A stretch of 5,232 nt of DNA from JBGTIS01 sp041745535 (GCA_041745535.1 JBGTIS010000051.1:1-5232); one strand, 5' to 3'. Shown: positions 1 through 5,232, numbered from the stretch's first letter. Program-made: numbers and translations. The notes: generated by a model from the letters alone, not told the origin.

Positions 1-1
1 T

Positions 2-763
2 ACGCCCTTTACCAACAATCCGGGTTACGAAACCATGACATTCAGCGAGGAAGTAAAAGGCAGAGATGCCCGCCTGCGGCAAACCATCCGCATGGATGAT
101 TACCAGCGGCTGAACGCAGGAGATTTACAACCGGCGCCGCCTGTTTTTTCATATACATATACCGGTTATCAGCCTATAAAATGGACATTGGACGATGCCT
201 ATTACGATGGTGGTAACAGAAATATCAATTCCATATCTGTTATCCGCTATGCGGAAGTGCTGTTGAACTACGCGGAAGCCAGTGCAGAATTAGGTTTGTT
301 AACAGATGCTGACTGGGCTGCCACAGTGGGCGACTTACGTGCCAGAGCAGGTATCACGGGTGGTATTGACGCCAAGCCTACTGTAGCGGATCCCTATCTG
401 CAAAGTAATTACTTTCCCCAGATTTCCGATCCGGCACTGCTGGAAGTAAGAAGAGCGCGCGGTATTGAGCTGGTGCTGGAAGGTTTCCGGTTCGATGACA
501 TCAGAAGGTGGAAACGTGGCGAACTGATGGAAATGACCTGGAACGGCTTTTATGTACCTGGCCTGAACCAGCCGCTGGACCTGAACGAAGACGGAAATCC
601 GGATGTGAATTTCGTAAAAGAAATTCCGGAAAATCCTGCTGAAGGTGTTACCTACATCAATGTAGCCGAAACGGTGAATGGGGTTACCAATCCGCAACAG
701 CTCAGCAACGATACCTATGGAAAACATTATCTGGCTGGAGAACATTCCCAGAAAATGGGATGA
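2..763 (+). CDS. SusD/RagB-family outer-membrane nutrient-binding lipoprotein, C-terminal part (5' end outside window, frameshifted near 3' end)
   Basis: SusD/RagB proteins are surface lipoproteins that sit as a lid on a SusC TonB-dependent porin and bind glycans or other nutrients. The reading frame is open from base 2, so the first ATG at 35 is internal; family members are about 450-600 residues and roughly the last 250 are present. Family marks are RYAEVLLNYAEA (nt 245-280, the usual C-terminal TPR-like helix), LRARAG (335-352), and ELVLEGFRFDDIRRWK (467-514), matching the conserved Glu-rich 'E-x-R-x-x-D-x-R-R-W' helix. DLNEDGNPD (578-604) resembles the Asp-rich loop common in this family. 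The frame stops at TGA 761-763 after an atypical ending (GEHSQKMG). The expected SusD tail lies directly downstream in another frame (738-839), so the gene is frameshifted. Signal peptide and lipobox would lie upstream of the window. The family call is firm; the ligand cannot be told. Confidence 0.93.
   Translation, partial: TPFTNNPGYETMTFSEEVKGRDARLRQTIRMDDYQRLNAGDLQPAPPVFSYTYTGYQPIKWTLDDAYYDGGNRNINSISVIRYAEVLLNYAEASAELGLLTDADWAATVGDLRARAGITGGIDAKPTVADPYLQSNYFPQISDPALLEVRRARGIELVLEGFRFDDIRRWKRGELMEMTWNGFYVPGLNQPLDLNEDGNPDVNFVKEIPENPAEGVTYINVAETVNGVTNPQQLSNDTYGKHYLAGEHSQKMG
731..738 (+). repeat. CTGG tandem duplication at the susD frameshift point
   Basis: The bases here are CTGG twice in a row. 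The upstream frame reads normal SusD sequence up to this point and the tail frame reads normal SusD sequence directly after it. The required frame change (+1) equals the four bases of one repeat unit. A slipped-strand duplication of CTGG is the simplest explanation. A single-base insertion, or a two-base deletion nearby, would also shift the frame the same way. Confidence 0.6.
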
Positions 764-839
764 TAAATTTTATTTATATCCTATTCCCGAAACCGACAGG
801 CTGTTAAATCCGAGCCTGGGGCAAAATCCGGGATGGTAA
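738..839 (+). pseudogene. Out-of-frame C-terminal tail of the susD-like gene
   Basis: Read from 738 in the frame ending at TAA 837-839, this stretch gives ENIPRKWDDKFYLYPIPE followed by TDRLLNPSLGQNPGW and stop. A 'LYPIP...L..NP.L.QNPGW' ending is the classic terminus of SusD/RagB proteins, so it is the true 3' end of the gene that starts to the left. It is one frame (+1) away from the upstream coding frame, which ends at 763. The last 33 codons are therefore lost unless the ribosome shifts or the base call is wrong. Removing one CTGG from the tandem at 731-738 joins the two frames as HYL-ENIPRKW without leaving any oddity. Confidence 0.85.
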
Positions 840-859
840 TCAAAATTAGTTTTATTTTT

Positions 860-889
860 CAGGTCAGTATCAGTTTATTGGCCTGTTTT
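860..889 (+). terminator. Intrinsic terminator after the susD-like gene
   Basis: The left arm CAGGTCAGTA (860-869) and right arm TATTGGCCTG (876-885) pair over 10 bp with two G-U wobbles around the loop TCAGTT. TTTT (886-889) follows, then more T-rich sequence to about 899. It lies 21 bases after the original stop codon of the susD-like gene (839), where the end of a Sus-type operon would be expected. It argues that the next gene at 926 is not simply co-transcribed. Confidence 0.6.
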
Positions 890-925
890 ATTTAATTTTA
901 TTGCTTAACCTAACCATTATTTCTC

Positions 926-1804
926 ATGAAAAGTATCCTGTTCACTGGTATAACATGCCTCGGGCTGGCTTTATTCGCTTTCACAGAACCCCAGAAAAAA
1001 GAATCAGATCCTATTGCTATAATGACTTTCAACATCCGGTACGATAACCCAGACGATGCACCTAATAATTGGGCAAACCGGAAGGAATTTGTCGGAGAAC
1101 TTATCCACTTTTATAATCCTGATTTTATAGGCACACAGGAAGTTCTGATTGGTCAGTTGAAAGATATGAAGCAGTTGCTGCCGGAATACGACCATTTGGG
1201 GGTAGCACGCGATGATGGGAAAGAGGCTGGAGAATTCAGCCCTATTTTGTACAAAAAAAACAAATTTACGCCCATCCGCTCATCTACTTTCTGGCTTTCT
1301 GAAACTCCTGAAAAAGCAGGCGTAATGGGTTGGGATGCCGTATGTAATCGTGTGGTAACCTGGGGTGAATTTAAAAATAATGCAACCGGCCAGACTTTTT
1401 TTGTTTTCAATACCCATTTCGATCATCGGGGAAAAGTGGCCCGCAAAGAAAGCGCAAAACTTTTGTTGAAAAAGGTAAAGGAAGTCGCTAAAGATCAGGA
1501 TGCTATTATCACTGGCGATTTCAACGCATCGCCCGACAGCGAACCCTATCAGATTATTGTGAATGGAACGGAAGACTGCAAAGGCCTTATCGACAGCCGG
1601 GCACTCGCCGCGCATCCGTACGGACCATCCTGGACGGCGAACAGTTTTGGCAAAACACCGGTTGAAAAACGTAGCCGCATTGACCATATTTTCACCAATA
1701 AAAAAGTGGAAGTAAGAAAACATGTGGCCATTTCTGAACAAAGAGGCGATATTTTTCCTTCTGACCACCTGCCTGTTATGGCTGAGATCTCTTTCCATAA
1801 CTAA
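926..1804 (+). CDS. Secreted endonuclease/exonuclease/phosphatase (EEP) family hydrolase
   Basis: This 292-residue protein is a Mg2+-dependent phosphoesterase of the DNase I-like EEP fold. The conserved blocks appear in order: TFNIRYDN (34-41, metal-site Asn36), GTQEV (69-73, metal-ligand Glu72), NTHFDHRG (162-169, catalytic His164), TGDFNASPDS (196-205, Asp198/Asn200), RIDHIF (251-256) and SDHLPV (279-284, Asp280/His281 catalytic pair). All expected active-site residues are present and the length is normal. Residues 1-20 form a signal peptide (Lys2, hydrophobic core 4-19) with no lipobox, so the enzyme is probably periplasmic or exported. The ATG at 926 is chosen because it begins the signal peptide; there is no Shine-Dalgarno sequence, as is usual in Bacteroidota. 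It follows the susD-like gene but behind a hairpin terminator. The family's substrates range from nucleic acids to inositol phosphates and sphingomyelin, so the substrate cannot be assigned. Confidence 0.95.
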   Translation: MKSILFTGITCLGLALFAFTEPQKKESDPIAIMTFNIRYDNPDDAPNNWANRKEFVGELIHFYNPDFIGTQEVLIGQLKDMKQLLPEYDHLGVARDDGKEAGEFSPILYKKNKFTPIRSSTFWLSETPEKAGVMGWDAVCNRVVTWGEFKNNATGQTFFVFNTHFDHRGKVARKESAKLLLKKVKEVAKDQDAIITGDFNASPDSEPYQIIVNGTEDCKGLIDSRALAAHPYGPSWTANSFGKTPVEKRSRIDHIFTNKKVEVRKHVAISEQRGDIFPSDHLPVMAEISFHN

Positions 1805-1819
1805 TCTCTAACTTTTAGA

Positions 1820-1856
1820 AAATCGCGTTAATTACTGAGCGTGATTTACTTTTTTT
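1820..1856 (+). terminator. Probable intrinsic terminator after the EEP hydrolase
   Basis: The left arm AAATCGCG (1820-1827) and right arm CGTGATTT (1840-1847) pair over 8 bp with one G-U wobble and a 12-base loop. A run of seven Ts lies at 1850-1856. It begins 16 bases after the EEP stop codon. The loop is long for a strong terminator, so confidence is moderate. The rest of the spacer (1857-2000) is AT-rich and shows no gene. Confidence 0.5.
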
Positions 1857-2000
1857 ATTCTGTTTTTGAAAAAACCAAAAACAAGAGGTTCTCTCAAAAG
1901 ACAAGAAGTTTTAATCAAACAAAACAGAAAGCCGGGAGGTTACCATTGTAATTGTTTTTCATTTTGAATCAAATATTAATCCTAACATAAATCACATTTT

Positions 2001-2681
2001 ATGAAACTTACATATTACGGACATTCATGTTTTTCGGTGTCGGTTGAAGGTAAAAACTTAGTATTCGATCCTTTTATCACCCCCAATGAACTGGCCAAAG
2101 ATATTAATCTGAAAAGTATTGAAGCCGATTACATTTTAATTTCTCATGGCCATCAGGATCATATGGCCGATGCCATGGAACTGGTTAAGCAAACCGGCGC
2201 ACAGTTAGTTTCCAACTTTGAAATTATTACCTGGTTTGGCAATAAAGGTATTGACAATACCCATGCGATGAATCATGGTGGAACCTGGGCCTTCGATTTT
2301 GGTAAAGTAAAATACGTAAATGCAGTCCATTCCAGTTCATTCCCCGATGGAAGTTATGCCGGCAATCCGGGTGGATTTATTATAATGAGCGATGAGAAGA
2401 ATTTCTATTATGCCGGCGATACCGCCTTAACGCTGGATATGCAGCTAATTCCGCAGTTTGCCAAACTGGACCTGGCCATTCTGCCCATTGGCAACAACCT
2501 GACTATGGATGTGGAAGATGCCATAATCGCCTCAGAGTTTATTCAGTGCGATAAAGTTATGGGCGTACATTACGATACATTTGAGTCAATTAAGATTGAC
2601 CATGCGGCCGCCGTCAGGAAATTTTCTGATGCGGGCAAAGAATTATTGCTACCAAAAATAGGAGAAACCATTGAATTTTAA
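2001..2681 (+). CDS. UPF0173 metal-dependent hydrolase (metallo-beta-lactamase fold)
   Basis: This 226-residue cytoplasmic protein has the standard length of the UPF0173/YtkL group of metallo-beta-lactamase-fold hydrolases. It starts with the group's usual MKLTYYGHSCF. Metal ligands are visible: HGHQDH (49-54, the H-x-H-x-D-H motif), His110 in AVHSSSF, Asp140 in YYAGDT (136-141), and His190 in GVHYDTF (188-194). LPIGNNLTMD (161-170) with the following Ala/Glu helix is also typical. All ligands are intact, so it should bind two metals and be active. No signal peptide is seen. The ATG at 2001 gives the conserved N-terminus directly. It stands alone: the upstream spacer is 196 bases with a terminator, and the next gene is convergent. 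The physiological substrate of the group is unknown to me; the fold supports hydrolysis of an ester, lactone, phosphoester or similar bond. Confidence 0.95.
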   Translation: MKLTYYGHSCFSVSVEGKNLVFDPFITPNELAKDINLKSIEADYILISHGHQDHMADAMELVKQTGAQLVSNFEIITWFGNKGIDNTHAMNHGGTWAFDFGKVKYVNAVHSSSFPDGSYAGNPGGFIIMSDEKNFYYAGDTALTLDMQLIPQFAKLDLAILPIGNNLTMDVEDAIIASEFIQCDKVMGVHYDTFESIKIDHAAAVRKFSDAGKELLLPKIGETIEF

Positions 2682-2690
2682 TGGACCCAA

Positions 2691-2715
2691 AAACACCTGA
2701 TCACTTCAGATGTTT
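2691..2715. terminator. Hairpin between convergent genes, likely bidirectional terminator
   Basis: The arms AAACACCTGA (2691-2700) and TCAGATGTTT (2706-2715) pair at 9 of 10 positions (one A-C mismatch) around the loop TCACT. A short T run follows on the + strand (2718-2721), and a TTTTTGGG run follows on the - strand. It sits in the 64-base gap between the UPF0173 stop (2681) and the DUF4177 stop (2746), where both convergent transcripts need to end. Confidence 0.45.
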
Positions 2716-2745
2716 CGTTTTGAGACTAATTATAGAAACTGCCCG

Positions 2746-2964
2746 CTATGGTTTGGATTTCTTAAAAAAGGCCACGTAACCTGCTGTGCTGGTGGCAACG
2801 CCAAAACCAAATATAAAAAAACCGCCGGTAAGTCGTGGTTCTATTTTAACCAGTTCCCAGCCTTCAGCCCCCCAGTTATTAAACTCTACATTGATATCGT
2901 CCGGTAAGCCGGTACTTGTCCATTTTTCAGAACTAATGTAAACAACTTTATATTCCCAGGTCAT
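2746..2964 (-). CDS. DUF4177 family small protein
   Basis: This 72-residue protein matches the DUF4177 pattern: an N-terminal strand WEYKVVYIS (3-11), a helix with INVEFNNWGAEGWELV (24-39; the 'lN-x-x-G-x-E-GWELV' block is the family signature), and a C-terminal strand YVAFFKK (63-69). Between these, residues 47-62 (GGFFIFGFGVATSTAG) are hydrophobic and Gly-rich. This is longer than the bare loop in minimal family members and might touch a membrane. The family function is unknown. The strand choice is supported by these motifs; the + strand frame over the same bases (2710-2907) has no recognisable features. The ATG at 2964 puts the first strand at the N-terminus, as usual. It is convergent with the UPF0173 gene and divergent from the pRiA4b-like gene. 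Confidence 0.85.
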   Translation of the reverse strand: MTWEYKVVYISSEKWTSTGLPDDINVEFNNWGAEGWELVKIEPRLTGGFFIFGFGVATSTAGYVAFFKKSKP

Positions 2965-2976
2965 AATTTAATTTAG

Positions 2977-3176
2977 TTTTAAGTGTTAAGATAAAAACTG
3001 CGATAACCGGGTATTGTTTCTTTTCAAATGCTGTTTTTGAATGTATGGTTACTGATGCAATACCTGAAAATATTGCTAAAACCTGCCTGGTATTGCCCTG
3101 GCAAAAACTAAGATTAGCAAATTTTGAAGAGGAAGAAAAGCCATTGACAGCGGAAAAATATTATTAACACTTAAAA
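2977..3176. repeat. 13-bp perfect inverted repeat in the divergent spacer
   Basis: TTTTAAGTGTTAA at 2977-2989 is the exact reverse complement of TTAACACTTAAAA at 3164-3176. The copies enclose 174 bases. Each copy has the same orientation relative to its own downstream gene: it ends 13 bases before the DUF4177 start on the - strand and 67 bases before the pRiA4b-like start on the + strand. That layout fits a shared regulatory site, or terminal repeats of a small element. No flanking target-site duplication is visible. Confidence 0.5.
3045..3167 (+). CDS. Doubtful 40-residue ORF in the divergent spacer
   Basis: The frame is open from 2967 to TAA 3165-3167, with its only ATG at 3045. The predicted peptide begins MVTDAIPENIAKT and ends EEEEKPLTAEKYY, with an acidic, charged C-terminus that looks more protein-like than random AT-rich spacer. 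No ribosome binding site, promoter or known family is recognised, and the stop lies inside the right copy of the 13-bp inverted repeat. It could be a small gene, the remnant of a larger one, or chance. I do not recognise it. Confidence 0.2.
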   Translation: MVTDAIPENIAKTCLVLPWQKLRLANFEEEEKPLTAEKYY

Positions 3177-3198
3177 ATGCCTTTTAAATCCATTTTGC

Positions 3199-3206
3199 TA
3201 ACTTTG
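3199..3206 (+). promoter_or_regulatory. Candidate -7 promoter element for the pRiA4b-like gene
   Basis: TAACTTTG matches the Bacteroidota housekeeping sigma -7 consensus TAnnTTTG at every defined position. It lies 36 bases before the ATG at 3243, giving a predicted leader of about 30 bases. No TTG is found at the usual -33 distance, so the match rests on the -7 element alone. Confidence 0.45.
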
Positions 3207-3242
3207 TAATACGTTAATAGTCATTAATAAATTTCAAAACAA

Positions 3243-3809
3243 ATGACAGCTTTTCAATTTAAAATTTCTCTGAATGGTTCTAAACCACCTGTTTGGCGGA
3301 AGGTTCTGGTCCCTTCAACCACCAACTTCGCTGATTTTCATTTGATTATACAAGCCGTAATGGGCTGGGAAAATTCCCATCTTTTCGCGTTTCGTTATCC
3401 AAACGACCCTGATAACCAAATTGGAATTCCATATGACGACGACTTTATGGATATGGAAGTCCGTAACGCGAAAAAAATCAAGCTAAAAGATGAATTTAAG
3501 CATGAAAAACAAGAATTAATCTATGATTACGATTTTGGCGATAGCTGGGAACATGTTATAACTTTAGAGAAAATACAGGACCAAACCATTATGCACCCTG
3601 TTTGCCTGGCTGGCAAAAACGCTTGTCCGCCTGAAGATTGCGGTGGCATTTGGGGATATTATGATCTGGTGGAAATTGTAAACAATCCCGAACACGACGA
3701 ATACGAAGATATGCGGGATTGGTTGGGTTTGGAAGAGGGAGAAAACTGGGACCCGACCTACTTTGATCTGGAAGCAACCAACCAGGCATTAAAATATTAT
3801 CTGAGCTAA
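3243..3809 (+). CDS. Plasmid pRiA4b ORF-3-like family protein
   Basis: This 188-residue, acidic, soluble protein has the length and motifs of the pRiA4b ORF-3 family (also seen as a passenger protein of IS1096-type elements). Conserved blocks are KPPVWRKVLVP (14-24), FADFHLIIQAVMGWENSHLFAF (from 29; the Trp-x-x-x-His part is typical), YDYDFGDSWEHVITLEKI (94-111, the family hallmark), and CLAGKNACPPEDCGGIWGY (121-139). In the last block three cysteines (121, 128, 133) could hold a metal or disulphide. WDPTYFDL (169-176) closes the domain. The family's biochemical role is not established. The ATG at 3243 yields the usual short lead into the first strand. No transposase or plasmid gene lies nearby, so this copy looks like a resident chromosomal gene. 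It is transcribed away from the DUF4177 gene and probably has its own promoter. Confidence 0.93.
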   Translation: MTAFQFKISLNGSKPPVWRKVLVPSTTNFADFHLIIQAVMGWENSHLFAFRYPNDPDNQIGIPYDDDFMDMEVRNAKKIKLKDEFKHEKQELIYDYDFGDSWEHVITLEKIQDQTIMHPVCLAGKNACPPEDCGGIWGYYDLVEIVNNPEHDEYEDMRDWLGLEEGENWDPTYFDLEATNQALKYYLS

Positions 3810-3844
3810 TTATTTTTTAATTTTCCAATGTGGTAAACTAATAC

Positions 3845-3852
3845 TATTTTTG
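3845..3852 (+). promoter_or_regulatory. Candidate -7 promoter element for the 44-residue membrane protein
   Basis: TATTTTTG fits the Bacteroidota -7 consensus TAnnTTTG exactly and lies 35 bases before the ATG at 3888. No TTG stands at the normal -33 distance. The sequence here is T-rich, so a chance match is possible. The spacing resembles that of the -7 element before the gene at 3243. Confidence 0.4.
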
Positions 3853-3887
3853 CCTGATAAATACGCTTTACTTTAAATATTTCGTCT

Positions 3888-4022
3888 ATGTTTGGTACCA
3901 TCATTGGCCTCGGTTTTTTTATATTTTTATTTGTTGTATCAGCAGGTGTTGGCCTGTGGCTGGATAAAGCTGAAAAAAAACGGGTAGAGGAATTAAGAGA
4001 AAGAGAGCCGCGTCAATTGTAG
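3888..4022 (+). CDS. Small single-span membrane protein, 44 residues
   Basis: The ORF encodes a short N-terminus, one hydrophobic helix (about residues 5-24, rich in Ile, Phe, Gly and Val, ending GVGLW) and a highly charged tail (LDKAEKKRVEELRERE, 25-40) that should form a cytoplasmic helix. A hydrophobic span followed directly by a regular Lys/Arg/Glu helix is unlikely to arise by chance in spacer. A -7 promoter element precedes it and a strong hairpin terminator follows. There is no Shine-Dalgarno sequence and no family I recognise. Similar one-helix proteins often accompany larger membrane complexes, but none is encoded beside it on this strand, so its function is unknown. Confidence 0.6.
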   Translation: MFGTIIGLGFFIFLFVVSAGVGLWLDKAEKKRVEELREREPRQL

Positions 4023-4080
4023 TGCTTTTTGCGGTTGGTGGTGTTCGAAATAGGAAGCTGACTTTCTTTTCAGGCAGTAT

Positions 4081-4156
4081 TTTAAATGATGGATGTTAAA
4101 TGTTGAATTGGTATCAAACCAATTCAACATTTAACATTTTTAATTCAACATTTCAG
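4081..4156. repeat. Heptanucleotide repeat array (ATTYAAC type) in inverted halves
   Basis: On the + strand, consecutive seven-base units from 4122 read ATTCAAC, ATTTAAC, ATTTTTA, ATTCAAC and ATTTCAG (to 4156). On the - strand, units read downward from 4108 are ATTCAAC, ATTTAAC, ATCCATC and ATTTAAA (to 4081). The two halves face each other around 4109-4121, and their closest units form the long hairpin. AATTCAACATTT occurs twice at 21-base spacing (4121-4132 and 4142-4153), three repeat units apart. Confidence 0.65.
4093..4141. terminator. Perfect 20-bp hairpin, likely bidirectional terminator
   Basis: The arms 4093-4112 and 4118-4137 are exact reverse complements over 20 bp around the loop ATCAA. 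Five Ts (4137-4141, the first inside the arm) trail it on the + strand. It lies 70 bases after the stop of the 44-residue protein and 24 bases beyond the stop of the convergent permease gene. It can therefore end both transcripts, although the - strand tail is only weakly T-rich. The stem is AT-rich and longer than a typical terminator stem. Confidence 0.6.
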
Positions 4157-4161
4157 TATTT

Positions 4162-5232
4162 CTATTCATTCCGCAACGAATGCGCAGGATTAGCATAAAC
4201 CGCTTTAAAAACATGATAGCTTAAGGTAAGCAATACCAGAAAACCCATGGCTGCTACTGACAGCAGCACGATGCTGTCCGAAATACCGGTCTGGTAAGCA
4301 AAATTCCGCAACCAGAAATTCATCGCGAAGTAAGCCAGTGGCAAGGCCAGCAAAGCTGCCAACAGCATCATTAAAATAAATTCCCCGGAAACCAGATAAA
4401 CAATATGCTTCGCACCGGCGCCCAACACTTTTCTGATCCCGATTTCCTTTGTTTTCAGCCGTACCGTAAACGATACCAGGCCCAACATGCCCATACAGGC
4501 AATAAAAATGCTAAGCCCTGAAAAGTAGTTGAATAAGGTCATCATGCTGAGTTCTGTTTTGTATTTCTGGTCAAAAGCCTGATCTAAAAACTCATATTCA
4601 AAAGGGAAATCCGGCAGCACTGCTTGCCAGGTTTCCTTTATCTTATCTACCTGCTCGGGTTTTACACTGATTAATACATTCACCGGATGTTCCGTATTGT
4701 AAAGTAATAGTAAGGGTTCTATTTTTTTGTGTAAAGAAGCATAATGAAAATCGCGCACTACTCCCATTACTTTACTGCTTTCCGTTTCTGAAAAATGAAT
4801 TTCCTGTCCAACAGGTTGTTCCCACCCTACTTTTTTTACAAAAGCTTCGTTCACCAATACCTGACTGCCCTGTATTTCCGGATTAAAATTAACTCCATCG
4901 ATTAAAGGAATATGCAGCACTTTTAAATAATTTTCATCCGCATTAAGTCCATAAGCTGAAATTTCATGAGTTTCTCCTTTATTTTCTATAGAAAAGGTAT
5001 TGATCATTAATAAAACATCGGGCCGGGCGCTCATGGAAACCCCTGTAGCACTTGAATTTTGTAATATTTTATTCTTAAGCACATCAATCTGCTGTATGGC
5101 AACCGAATCGTCGGGTACACCCAATGATAATATCTGCTGATTGTATCCCAGGTTTTTGCTGCTCATAAACTGAATCTGGCTCCGTACTACCAGCGTACTG
5201 ATGATCATACACAAAGCCAGGGTAAACTGCAC
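4162..5232 (-). CDS. MacB/FtsX-type ABC transporter permease, C-terminal half (5' end outside window)
   Basis: The visible 356 residues are the second half of the large two-module permease family (about 780-800 residues) common in Bacteroidota. The order is: membrane helix 1-18 leading to RSQIQFMSSKNLGYN (17-31, the usual junction to the second periplasmic domain); periplasmic MacB_PCD-like domain about 35-230, with QVLVNEAFVKKVGW (124-137) and VMGVVRDFHYASLH (155-168); then the FtsX domain with helices about 236-258, 281-304 and 320-342. KTKEIGIRKVLGAG (260-273) is the coupling motif that contacts the ATPase. The C-terminus ANPAHSLRNE is typical. The GTG at the window edge is simply the first complete codon, not a start. 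Such permeases work with a separate LolD/MacB-like ATPase as mechanotransmission exporters or in antimicrobial-peptide resistance; the ATPase is not in view and the substrate is unknown. A hairpin terminator lies 24 bases past the TAG stop. Confidence 0.93.
   Translation of the reverse strand: MQFTLALCMIISTLVVRSQIQFMSSKNLGYNQQILSLGVPDDSVAIQQIDVLKNKILQNSSATGVSMSARPDVLLMINTFSIENKGETHEISAYGLNADENYLKVLHIPLIDGVNFNPEIQGSQVLVNEAFVKKVGWEQPVGQEIHFSETESSKVMGVVRDFHYASLHKKIEPLLLLYNTEHPVNVLISVKPEQVDKIKETWQAVLPDFPFEYEFLDQAFDQKYKTELSMMTLFNYFSGLSIFIACMGMLGLVSFTVRLKTKEIGIRKVLGAGAKHIVYLVSGEFILMMLLAALLALPLAYFAMNFWLRNFAYQTGISDSIVLLSVAAMGFLVLLTLSYHVFKAVYANPAHSLRNE

Noticed and set aside
335..745. - strand ORF of 136 codons under the susD-like gene
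   Set aside because: The + strand frame carries strong SusD motifs across the same bases; the - strand translation shows no domain or signal.
893..900. TAATTTTA as a -7 element for the EEP gene, and TCATTTTG (1959-1966) for the UPF0173 gene
   Set aside because: Each misses one consensus base and neither has a TTG at the right -33 distance, so they were not called.
1280..1798. - strand ORF of 172 codons under the EEP gene
   Set aside because: It is antisense to a complete enzyme with every catalytic motif; its composition is that of a complementary-strand shadow.
1862..1910. GTTTTTG/CAAAAAC inverted repeat and the near-repeat ACAAGAGGTT / ACAAGAAGTT upstream of the UPF0173 gene
   Set aside because: They are short, low-complexity and imperfect in the direct-repeat case; expected by chance in A-rich spacer.
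2710..2907. + strand ORF of 65 codons opposite the DUF4177 gene
   Set aside because: It has no family pattern, whereas the - strand frame shows the clear GAEGWELV signature of DUF4177; it also starts inside the terminator hairpin.
3791..3818. Possible terminator overlapping the end of the pRiA4b-like gene (AAAATATTA / TAATTATTTT, then Ts)
   Set aside because: The stem is all A-T with a bulge and overlaps the stop codon; too weak to call.
5230..5232. GTG at the window edge as start of the permease
   Set aside because: The protein begins in the middle of the known two-module family, at the helix before the second periplasmic domain, so the gene continues beyond the window.

Overview
The window looks like chromosomal DNA of a member of the Bacteroidota, probably of the Cytophagales type. 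The evidence is a SusD/RagB-family nutrient-binding lipoprotein, a two-module MacB/FtsX-type permease of the kind that is multiplied in this phylum, AT-rich leaders without Shine-Dalgarno sequences, and two perfect matches to the Bacteroidota -7 promoter element TAnnTTTG. The genus cannot be fixed from the sequence.

Layout. Bases 2-839 hold the C-terminal part of a susD-like gene on the + strand. Its frame is broken at a tandem CTGGCTGG (731-738), so the canonical SusD tail is left in another frame at 738-839. A hairpin terminator (860-889) closes that unit. At 926-1804 lies a secreted endonuclease/exonuclease/phosphatase-family enzyme, followed by a probable terminator (1820-1856). At 2001-2681 is a UPF0173-type metallo-beta-lactamase-fold hydrolase. 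It converges on a small DUF4177 protein (complement 2746-2964), with a hairpin between the two. A 278-base divergent spacer (2965-3242) carries a perfect 13-bp inverted repeat, a doubtful 40-codon ORF and a -7 promoter element. It leads into a pRiA4b ORF-3-like protein (3243-3809). Next is a 44-residue single-span membrane protein with its own -7 element (3888-4022). A perfect 20-bp hairpin embedded in a heptanucleotide repeat (4081-4156) follows, and then the C-terminal half of a MacB/FtsX-like permease (complement 4162 to beyond the right edge).

How the genes relate. The susD fragment is the end of a polysaccharide- or nutrient-utilisation locus (SusC/SusD outer-membrane uptake) lying mostly to the left. 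The secreted phosphoesterase behind it could serve that locus, but a terminator separates them. The remaining genes look like separate single-gene units, each with its own spacer and often its own terminator. I found no mobile element, CRISPR array, tRNA or rRNA, and no convincing new multi-gene system. The points most worth a second look are the SusD frameshift by apparent 4-bp duplication, the shared 13-mer upstream of the two divergent genes, the hairpin in a heptad repeat, and the unannotated 44-residue membrane protein.
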